From Selaginella moellendorffii (taxonomy: Eukaryota; Streptophyta; Lycopodiopsida; Selaginellales; Selaginellaceae): DNA of 64,000 bases. The stretch is from NCBI RefSeq assembly GCF_000143415.4, contig NW_003314423.1, positions 77,158 to 141,157 of the forward strand, in the 5' to 3' direction. Under the pieces are notes generated by a model, which made no database searches, had not been told where the DNA came from, and saw only the letters and a program-made list of their open reading frames with translations. Position numbers and translations under genes: made by a program. Positions 55,302 to 64,000 of the stretch are shown in pieces; position 1 is the first letter of the stretch, and every line of letters begins with the position of its first letter.

Positions 55302-56480
55302 ATGTCTCTATGGTTTATTGTTCTTGTATCATTCTCTCTAATTTCAAGCCCATTACTCGTGGCTGGGATCCAGACGCTGAAAGTCTCGTCCGTCTACAAT
55401 TTTGGTGACTCTTACTCCAACACTGGCAACCTGGACGCTGGATTTCCCGTACTTCAACATCTTCAATCTCCCCAATTCCCATATCCCATCGCAGCACTGC
55501 CCCTAGGGCAAGGATTTCTATCGCAACAATCAACACTCAAGGTTTTGCAATGGCCAGCTTATGATCGACTACCTCACCGATTACCTTGGCTTCCCTCTCC
55601 TGTCCCCATACTTGCGGAGCATCACCATGGGCTCCAACTTCCACCGCGGCGCAAACGTTGCCTATGGAGGATCCACCGCCGCCTCGGTCTACGAGAACCA
55701 CAACCCCTTCGATCTCGACGTCCAGGTCTTCGAGTTCTTGCGCCTCCAGCACCTGGCCAACACCACCTCCGGATCCACCAAGCTCCCATCGCCAGCTTCC
55801 TTTTCGGACGCCCTCTTCGTGATCCAAGCCGGCTCCGCGGACTTCGCCTACAATCTCTTCGCCCAGAATGTAAGCGTCCAAAACATGACCGCGATGGTTG
55901 TGCCCATGGTCGCCGAGACCATCTACAACGAGACCATGATCCTCGCGCAGCTCGGCGGCGCCAAGAAGTTCCTCATCTTCAACCAGCCGGCGGTGGGCTG
56001 CCAGCCCTTCTTCCTCACGCAATCCAAGCTCTACGGCCAGACCCAGAGGGACGGGCTCAACTGCGTCAAGAGCTACAACGACATCGCCCAGGCATTCTCC
56101 TCGCAGCTCAACAAGACGGTGAGCGCTCTCTGCGGGGGGACGCCGGCTCCATGGTTGTCTACGCCGACCTCTTCCAGGCCAGCATCGATGCGATGAACAG
56201 CTTCCAGGCCGAGAATGCGCTGCGGGCGTGCTGTGGATCGCCGCACGGCGATGGCGAGTCTAATTGCCAGACCGGGACGATCAATGGCGTCGCTACCATG
56301 TTTACGTGTGGATGCGGCAAAGGGAGGGCTTACACGAACAGCACCGAGTTTGCGAGCTGGGATGGAATTCACTACACAGAGGAATTTAACAAGGTGGTAA
56401 TGGAGAAATTTACCAAGGAGAACATGTACTTTGACACCAGCGGTAGAATTTTTTGCCGCGTAACTTTTTTTACCAATTAA
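55302..56480 (+). pseudogene. GDSL esterase/lipase, copy B, with two frameshifts
   Basis: Signal peptide (LWFIVLVSFSLISSPLLVAG), GDS block VYNFGDSYSNTGN, block II GANVAYGGSTA, block V WDGIHYTEEFNKVVMEKF with the catalytic Asp and His. The frame shifts near 55520 (one extra T beside a T run) and again at a six-G run near 56125. Both are at homopolymers, so sequencing error or true decay are equally possible. Block III reads AGSADFAY where active SGNH enzymes have G-x-N-D, so the oxyanion Asn is Ala. No introns seen. Confidence 0.75.
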
Positions 56481-56561
56481 CAAATAAAACTTTTCACATT
56501 TTTTTCTTTTTGTGGAATCACCCTTCTCACTAAGCAGCTAGGGTTTAGGTAGGGTTTGGCG

Positions 56562-58615
56562 ATGGATGCTGGTGCCGAGGACGCGGTGTTCTATTCGATC
56601 TATCCGGGATTACCAGCCGGCGCGAGCGATGGCGATACCTTGATCCAGCTCCAGCGCCTCCGCGACGATTGCCTAGCTGTAGCGTCGCCGCTTGTCCGTG
56701 GATACATCTGGCAGCACGCGCAGTTCGATTTGCAGGTAGCGCTTTCGGCGCCGCCATCGCACAGGGAGCCGGCATTTTCCGGTGACGAGGAGCCGGCGGC
56801 TCGTTGCGATCCCGGGCTGCCGCTTGTCTATGGAAGAACGAGGTATGGGCATAATCTGGAGGATGAGTGGTTCGTGGTTTACTTGCTCTACGAGATTTCT
56901 CGGAGGATTCCGGGGGTGTATATCAGGGTGTGGGACTCTGATGGAGAGTTTTTGCTCATAGAGGCAGCGTACGCGATACCAAGATGGTTGAAACCAGAGA
57001 ACAGCCAGAACAGGGTGTTCATCAGCCAGGGGTCACTTCACATTCTTCCACTGCCCACCTCTCCGGCTCACGTTGGCCTTTCTCTAGCAAATCCAACGCT
57101 GGCAGAGGCCGTGAGAGTTCTTTCCAGCGGAAGCGTCGACACTAGAGCTTCCGAGGGTGTCCAGGCAGCAATCGGCCGAAAGTTGGAAGGATATCCCGAG
57201 CGGTCCCGGAAGAACATGCACAGAGTGAGATGCAAGGTTCCTTTGAGCGTAGCGCAGGTGCTCAAGCACGAGCCACAGCTGGTTGCTCTGGCGGTGGAGG
57301 CGTTTTACACTCGCGATCACGATGCAATGGCTGCGGCCTCGAGGATGGAGAAGTTTTTACGTGGAGGGCAGGATGAGATAGTCACCGTGGCGGTTTGCTT
57401 GTCCAAGGCTATGTACGCTCAGCTCAAGCAGCAGGTTTTCCAGGCTCCTCGGATTTATCCTGCGGAGGGACAAGATGACATTGGCGTGAAGCTGGCCTGC
57501 GGTTTTGAGATGATGTACTGGGAACGCTCCAATTTCCAGGATGAGCAGGCAGTAGGCAAAACATTTCGAAAGGGCCTGGAGGCTAGAGGTTACTTTAAAG
57601 ATCTTCTTGAAGGATCGAAAGAACACCGCCAGCTTTTGGACGCTGCCTTTGCCAGCTACCGAGAGACGGAAACGTTTTCAAGAATAAGGTAAAGGTTGAC
57701 GGGAAGTTAATCTTTTTTAAATTTTCTTCGTTTTTCCAGAGAAGCAATGCAAGTCCCTGCGAAACGAATTGACGAAATTTTGGCTTTGGAACATAAAGCC
57801 GAGGATTTCATGAATGTGGATATCCCGGAAAGTGACGATGACTCGTGGTTATATAGAGGTGAAGATGAGCTAACAAGTGCCATGCAAGAGAGACAGAAGG
57901 AAATGGACGCTCACGATAAGAAAAGTGGTGCTAAAACTCTGGCACCTGTTGTCGAAGGCGAGTTTGATCCCAGCGAATTGACCAAGACAATGAAGTCATT
58001 TGTGGACAAAATCTCAAGTTTTGAGGGTGCTGAGGTACCAAAGAGTAAGATATATTTGTGATCTTGTTTTGGGCTTTTGCTAACCATCAACTCTGACAGA
58101 TGACGAGCCTGTGTCTATGGATTTGGAAAATTTTATGCAAGAGCTCAAAACAGCACTGAAACTGGATAATGAGCGTGCCGGGAACTTGCAGTCGGGCTCC
58201 TCAGATTCAGATTCGGGTGAAGGTATTCGTTTTCTCTCCTCTCAATATGCAAGCTCTAAATTGTTTTCCGTTTGAAAGCTCAGACGACGAAGATGGAGAC
58301 CTTTCGAAAGGTGACGATGACTTTATGGAGGAGTACTCCGACGCTATCCAACACGAGCTTAAAAACTCGAGTGTCTCCAAAACATTTGCTCAACCTGACG
58401 TGTCTCGCGCTTCTGGGTCAGCATCTACTTCTGCTACCGCTACCGGAGATGACAACTTGCCCGTGGACGTAGACCTCAACCTGCTCAAGAACCTGCTCGA
58501 CTCGTACTCATCGCAGCAAGGCCTGCCCGGACCAGCGTCTAACGTCCTGGGAATGATGGGAATGCAGCTCCCAGACGACAAGGAGGAGCATAAACGTAAG
58601 ACTCGGAGGAAGTGA
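56562..58615 (+). CDS. ECD: Ecdysoneless homologue (SGT1/ECD family), 4 exons
   Basis: Exons 56562-57688, 57740-58044, 58100-58222 and 58284-58615 join in one frame of 628 residues. The N-terminal two thirds is the ECD/SGT1 domain (DTLIQLQRLRDDCLAVASPL, YGHNLEDEWFVVYLLYEISR, IRVWDSDGEFLLIEAAYAIP, GFEMMYWERSN, KGLEARGYFKDLLEGSKEHR). The C-terminus is acidic with Ser/Asp clusters ([28 protein letters not shown]) and a conserved [20 protein letters not shown]. In animals and yeast this family acts in transcription, cell-cycle control and pre-mRNA splicing; in plants the role is poorly known. This appears to be the only intact copy here, with three broken ones at 33039, 53960 and 60438. Confidence 0.9.
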
Positions 58616-58869
58616 CGTGACGGAGTGCGTTGATTTGGACGAGACAGAGACGGAGACAAAGCTTCCCTCGTCGAAACCAAACAGTGGGACTGTGTTACAA
58701 CTTAAGACCCACGCATTCGGAGGAGAATGCTGCTGGACCAAGAATTATTTATCTCAGTTACCAGGTATTCACATTTATTTCTTTTCTTGCCTCACATTTC
58801 TTCTCCCAGATAATACTCCACTTGGATAGTGCATAAGACATGTTTAATCATCGTTTCATGTTTTAAATT

Positions 58870-59400
58870 TGCGGTTTCAGGAAATGTCGGGTATTTGAGA
58901 AGCTGGATCATGTGATTCCACGGTTCCAAGCAGCAGAGCAACAAACCGGGGGACATGGAGAAGCGGCCAAAGAGTGCCGGAGCAGCCTCCCCGTCGCTCA
59001 GCTGCCGGCTCTCGACGACGGCCTAGCCTCAATAGCATCACTCCTCCTGGGCGTGAGTGCCAGGAACAGTAACGAGCGTCCTCTCGGGCATCGCGGGCCT
59101 CATCGCCGGCGCGTGCAGCATGGCGGTGGGAGAGTTCCTGTCGGTGTCCTCGCAGCGCGACCACGAGCCGAGATAGAGAGGAGGGGGCGGCAGCACACCG
59201 CCGGGGGTGCGGGAGAATTGACATGGAGGCGCTGGCGCGACCGTGGCAGTGTCGGCGACGGTGTTTACCACTGGCGGTGGCGTGCCCCTGCTAGCCGCGG
59301 GGTTCGTGGAGGCGTACCGCCATGGCGAGGCTGATGGTGTTGAGGCCCAGATAGTCGTGGACGAAGCTAAACACCGCGTTGGCGGCTGCATTTACAGTTG
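58870..59400 (+). pseudogene. VIT/CCC1-type iron transporter pseudogene, copy B
   Basis: The text DDGLASIASLLLGVSARNSNER matches copy A, then frames change. GEFLSVSSQRD and a C-terminal piece (TVAVSATVFTTGGGVPLLAAGFVEAY, about 59240-59320) are readable. It is more decayed at the front than copy A but keeps a later membrane segment that copy A lacks. Confidence 0.78.
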
Positions 59401-60437
59401 ATTGTTAAAGTTAAAGCCGACTCTTTCTTAGAAGAAAATTAATAAATGACGAAATCTTTTTTAAAAAAAGTATATTAAATAATTATGCCTGGATATTATA
59501 GGAATATTTTTGTACAAATAATAGAATCCTAGAATATAAATATAAAATTTAAATATTCCATATTTAAACTCTAACTTTCTCCAGAAGACCTAGATTTTAG
59601 AAAAATCTGAAATACTCTTGAAACAATCAAGAAATTAAAAGTAAATATATTCTCATTCACATTTTGCTTCCGAAGCAGTGCAAGTATTTTGGGATTGAGG
59701 GTTGAGAGATGTTATGGGTTTTGTAAGTGAAATATGATAAAATACCAGCCTTCAGCATATTCATGCCTATACGACATATAATATTCAACGGTAGGAAATA
59801 AATGCTTTTACTTGGAGAGTTCAACCATTATAAAAAGAAAAAAGTGCTTAAATCCCCCATGTGAAATATGTCACACAAAAATTTAGACATACCAGCTTAA
59901 TTCGAGAAACACTTTCATTCCAGTGCTATGTTTGAAACACTTTACTTTGTTATGCATTTGTGCTCTTTAGTTGAAATCTGAAATGTTGGAGAAACAGTTT
60001 GAGCACACACTTGCTTAAGTTTGAAACAGCTAAAATTCATGCGCTCACATAGATGCAATGTTTCACTAAGAATCACTTGATTATATCATTGGATGGTTTG
60101 GAAAAACATTAACTGATTAAAAATTGAAACTATAAGAAGAATATTCATTATAAGACAATTGTTTTCCAAATAATAATTATAGCTTTAAATCCTGCTGTGC
60201 CAAACAATATTAATGAAAAAAAAATTAATATTCATGTGTGAAAGATATCTCCAAAGATAAATATGACACTCAATCAATATGTTATTATCTTATAGTTTTA
60301 TTGTGCTAAATTAAACGAATCAACCCAAAGAAATAGAATAATTTTTATTGTCCAGTACTTAGAATTTTTTAGGTACTAAACCTATAAAAACAAAATATTT
60401 CTGATAATAGTACCGTGAAGGGAGCATCTAGCGGATT
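59401..60437. other. AT-rich intergenic stretch
   Basis: No gene. 59590-59750 matches 34614-34790 (right side of the duplicated block). Bases about 59490-59560 match 34487-34545 in reverse orientation, and 60255-60400 matches 51890-52025 in reverse. Confidence 0.6.
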
Positions 60438-60710
60438 CTATGTATGGAGGGGTATGCAGGGCTGCTCGACTGACATGTCAGAGAAGTGCAACCTGACACA
60501 TCTCGTGCTTTTGGGTTAGCATCTACTTTTGGTACCATGAAAACTTGCATGTGGACGTGGACCTCAACCTGCTTAAGAACCTGCTCGACTTATACTCATT
60601 TCAGCAAGAGACCAGCACCTAATGTCCTGGGAATGATTGGAATGCAGCTCCCATATGACAAGGAGGAGCATAAACGTAAGACTCAGAGGAAGTGATGTGA
60701 AGAACTTTAA
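60438..60710 (+). pseudogene. ECD 3' fragment
   Basis: Matches the last exon of the ECD gene ([15 protein letters not shown], then NVLGMIGMQLPYDKEEHKRK and the stop), with indels breaking the frame. Third broken ECD copy in the window. Confidence 0.8.
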
Positions 60711-61650
60711 CAAGAGAGACATGCAGACAAAGCTTCCCTCACAGAAAACAATGAGTGTGGGACTGTGGACTGTGCAGAGTCTGTTAAAAGTTGAATACTT
60801 GTTGACCTTTCTAGAGTTTAAATCATACTCCCTTATTTAAACGTGCTATTGGCATATGGCATCCGGCGTCTTTTATTCCATTTTTAGAATATTATTTCTG
60901 AATATGCTTATAATCTAATGGCTTAAATTCAAAAACTTCAAATAGATGGCATGGATGAAGTGCTAAAGGGGTGGCAACGCTTCAATTAATGACGCTCCAA
61001 ATCAAGTGAAATTTTTTAGGGCGATCGGGCAAATTCATACAGGACAAGCTGCCTTTGGTGGGCGTGTGCATACCCTTTGCGAAAGCCAGGATCGTGGATT
61101 GCTCATCGCTATTTGCGACACACGCACCTTGCCTGGGACAGGTCAAAGGTGGACAGTCTGAAGAACACAAGCTCCAGCTCCATGACGACTTCCCCACTGG
61201 CAACCACTCCTGTTCGCCACATTTTCTGTGCCATACAGTCTTGTTGAAGGAAGGATATTTATACTCACTCAGTGGTCATGTCATTGTTTGAAATGACTTT
61301 GGAAGATCAAGAGACTGCGATGGTCTTTCATAGATTATTGCAAACCAAAAGTGCAATAAAACCTTTGTCGTTGTTTTGTCTCAAAACATTTTTGCTGTGT
61401 GCAGGCCGGATCCTCGCCCCTGTATTTCCCATCCGGCCAGATTCCAAAGTCTCTGCAAGCCACAAACGTTCTCCAGGAGCTGGCTGTGAGGTGGAAGAAG
61501 CGACGCATCCACAAACTCCATGGTTTCATGTGACTCCATGAACATGTCAAGGATGTGTCCAAGCTTGCTAAGTTGCTGCATGCACTATTGGTGAACAACC
61601 GATCAAGGTAGATTGAAAATTCTTTACTTTTTTCTGAAGACAATTTGCAG
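60711..61650. other. Unassigned sequence
   Basis: No gene I can support. A stretch at 61402-61530 is open (SGQIPKSLQATNVLQELAVR then WKKRRIHKLHGFM) and looks protein-like, but I do not recognise it, and a TGA ends it. Confidence 0.4.
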
Positions 61651-62335
61651 GGACTGCTGAATCCTGCAGCTATGGCTAGGCTGGCGCTTGGAGAAGCTTC
61701 GACGAATCTTGTTTGGGCTAAGGTACTCTCATCTTAATTGTGTTTACACACCTTATGATCTGTTTAACTTTGCAGGTTGAACTTGATTCCGAAATATATG
61801 TACAATCCTGCTGTTGCTCTTCGTGACACTGTGATCGAGCTTGAGGTTGCAATAGAAGGTGGAAAGGACAGCTTGTCAATGGCTGCTCAAGCAGGTGGTG
61901 AAACTGTCAAGGCACTTGCGAATCTCGTCATTAGTCGTATGTGACTTGTCCAGACATTACACTCATCGTCACCCCTGATTTGAAGGTACTGAAATTCATA
62001 TCCTTTCATTCAAATCTGATTACTTGCTTCTTCCAGATTGGAGAGGAAGTTGTTCTTTTGTTGGGACTGGCAAAGGTCATCTAGGAGGTTTTGCACTGGC
62101 CCAATTTTTTGATCAGGTCAGACAAACTGTGGTTTTCTTTCCTTGCTAGCTTCCACTATGCGGATTAGTGATACTTGCCTGGACGTTGAAATATTTAAAA
62201 CGTGCCTTCAATGCGACACAGGTGATCATGTCATTCATCGGTTTTCTTTTTTAAACAATCTGGATTTTTCTGCGGACAGGACCTTATTGGCAAGAAACTT
62301 ATTTCTGCAGGACATGATATCAGAGTTATAGTTTC
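61651..62335 (+). pseudogene. FGAM synthase (PurL) pseudogene fragment
   Basis: Text of phosphoribosylformylglycinamidine synthase, a purine-synthesis enzyme, in order: GLLNPAAMARLALGEASTNLVWAK (61651-61722, with splice sites on both sides), VALRDTVIELEVAIEGGKDS then LSMAAQAGGETVKALANLVI (about 61815-61935), YVTCPDITLIVTPDLK, then LGGFALAQFFDQ (about 62080-62116) and DLIGKKLISAGHDI (about 62282-62322). Stops and shifts separate them. Introns are kept, so this is a copy of genomic DNA, not a retrocopy. Both ends of the gene are missing. Confidence 0.82.
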
Positions 62336-62479
62336 ATTGCTATAGTTTCATTGTCTATGCGAGAAATTATGGCATTGAAGTAGACATTCGGACACTCTAA
62401 GCATATCCATGGGAGGAGCTATTGCTACAGAAGTCGGGGATGAGACCACTGAACCATTAGAATCAGAAACAGATCAAGC

Positions 62480-63130
62480 ATCAACTTAAATGCAGTCAAA
62501 GACGTGTTCACAACCTTGAGCTTCAGGTAACCTCTATCCCTGCTTCATTGTAAGAGAGCGCCAGTGCTGAGAATTTCTTCTGTAACTTTTCCACCCTATA
62601 CACCAGGGATGCATGAAGAACTGGGCATTCCAAGTTTTTTACACTATGCAGAAAGGAATCATACTATTCAACCAGAAGCCTTGCATGAGTATTGATTTCC
62701 TTGTAAAAGCCAAGAAGTGGAGAAAATTCCTGAAGAGGTTGCCAGGTTCCTCCTGAGTGCCACAGGTCTCAACAGAGGCAGGATCCGAGTTGGCAACGTA
62801 AAATCTGGCTGGAAAATTATGGTTATGGTAAATTATAGTAATTTTGGACAAGGTATCAATGCTTTATCGATTACAGATTTTTATTACTGCTGCAACAGAT
62901 AGAGATAGCGGCATTATGCATCTTGCATTTGAACTGGTGGAGAAAGTTGCCAGAAATAACTTTCAACACATTACTGAAACCAAGAACACAATATTCACAG
63001 ACTGTGAATGGCATTCTTGCATTCATAAGAAAACAAGTTTAGTGACGATATCAGCCTCAACACTCTCGCTTTTCTGCGTTTTTGCGCATTGGTGAAGGAA
63101 AGCTCAGTACTTTCAGATAGTAACAAACAT
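62480..63130 (+). pseudogene. BIG-type ARF-GEF pseudogene fragment
   Basis: Pieces of a Sec7-domain guanine-nucleotide exchange factor: SQRRVHNLELQ (about 62491), KGIILFNQKP..SIDFLVKAKK, then after a shift VEKIPEEVARFLLSATGLNR (about 62650-62780). A separate downstream piece from the HUS/HDS region follows: FITAATDRDSGIMHLAFELV, then ARNNFQHITETKNTIFTDC (62879-63010). BIG proteins activate ARF GTPases in vesicle traffic. Much of the gene between and around these pieces is missing. Confidence 0.78.
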
Positions 63131-64000
63131 CAAGTTGTTCTGTGCGACTTCATTGGAATCATCAAAAGACAGCAATCAGTGATTTTGAGAAGTAAGTTTT
63201 CTATTACTCTCGTTACCACAGGCTGACGATTCATTCAGATGAGATTGTCAGTAAATTGTCATAACAACCAACGAGTTTATATGCCCAAGCAGACGTGTTT
63301 GCTTATGGCAAGGTCATTAAGGAATCTCTCGCAGTCTAAATGTTTCTTTCTTCATATCCCCGAGGAACCTTGAGCAGAAGGTGTTCTGGATTATTAGATT
63401 CTTCATAGAGTAAGTTCCTGAAGGTTCATTCCTTGCAGCTCTACAGTTACCTTGTTCTTGCAGACTTTCACAGGCAACCGTCCATCCCTAAGTGTGCTGT
63501 ATTATAGATCCAGATTACAAATGATCAAATCCAGATTTTGATTTGATATCTGATGTTACCAAATTATCATCTATGTGCTGTTATCTTCAGAGATGTAGGC
63601 AATAACAGCATCAATGCAGGGAAGAATGCTGTATCCGCCATATGTGTATAAGTTTTGGAAAGCATTGCCATAGTTGCTCAAGAAAGAGAAAGAGATTGAA
63701 AAACACTAGAGGAAAAACTCATGCATATGTACCATCATTCCCGCCCAGCAAGTGTCTGGTAAATCTGAGAGAAAAGCTTTCACACTCCCACCGGGACCAA
63801 GTATGGAAGTAAAAAAACCAATTTTTTTTTATGATCTAGAGCTACATGCTAACGATGAAATTCACGCCTTGCTGTGTCAAACAAATGACCCAACCTGCGT
63901 AGTATCAAACTTGAAGGAAATGAGTACTACTTACATGAACAACCCCTGAAAATCAGTGTTGGCAAGGATGCATTCATGTCCCAGGCAATCTATGAGAAGA
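63131..64000. other. Unassigned right end
   Basis: Mostly stop-rich. An open stretch at 63752-63949 (SGKSERKAFTLPPGPSMEVK) and text running off the edge (LKISVGKDAFMSQAIYEK, from about 63950) look protein-like, possibly further pseudogene scraps or a gene continuing beyond the window. Not recognised. Confidence 0.4.

Noticed and set aside
56118-56179. A 62-nt intron in the GDSL copy B (good donor at 56118, CAG at 56177-56179)
   Set aside because: The segment encodes conserved GDSL text (GSMVVYADLFQA), so removing it would cut the protein core; a frameshift at the G run explains the data better.

Overview
The window is nuclear DNA of a land plant, most likely a Selaginella-type lycophyte. Evidence: plant families throughout (PLS-class PPR, ATL-type RING-H2, RWP-RK, potato inhibitor I, GDSL lipase), very short GT-AG introns (about 50-180 nt), GC-rich genes separated by AT-rich repeat deserts, and LTR retrotransposons primed by initiator tRNA-Met. 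The species is inferred from this pattern; all splice sites and coordinates were read by hand.

Layout. 1-8.5 kb: PPR territory, with one open PPR gene (6298-7881), several broken copies, a decayed receptor-like LRR gene and tRNA-Asp. The first 1.36 kb is a shrunken copy of 4.28-6.79 kb, including a dead copy of the tRNA. 8.7-29.6 kb: a gene-dense block with nine intronless ATL-like RING-H2 E3 ligase genes (five +, four -), interleaved with tRNA-His, a 14-exon PPR-CBS gene, a 6-exon RWP-RK transcription factor gene and a 21-exon RAD54 gene. All three multi-exon models keep one open frame through every junction. 30.2-34.4 kb: a coiled-coil protein gene, a potato-inhibitor-I gene, and broken GDSL lipase, ECD and VIT copies; an 885-bp TRIM element sits in the GDSL copy.

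36.6-51.2 kb: two members of one 7.3-kb LTR element family nested in opposite orientation, each with a target-site duplication and neither with recognisable gag or pol. The inner one has LTRs of equal length that look identical, so it is very young. A decayed relative of the same LTR lies at 35.4-35.9 kb. 52.3-54 kb: a gene with an HSP20-like domain. 54.6-59.8 kb: a second copy of the 30.8-34.8 kb block, here with an apparently intact ECD gene and a potato-inhibitor gene, but a frameshifted GDSL gene and a dead VIT gene. 60-64 kb: AT-rich sequence with scraps of ECD, FGAM synthase (PurL) and a BIG-type ARF-GEF.

The genes do not form a pathway. The main themes are local expansion (ATL array, PPR copies, the PI-I/GDSL/ECD/VIT block) and retroelement nesting between the two copies of that block. 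I found no clearly new molecular system. The strongest leads are the two inhibitors with unusual P1 residues, the long RING insertion in one ATL protein, the coding-free nested retroelement pair with a CACGTG array in its LTRs, and the intron turned into coding sequence in the truncated ECD copy.
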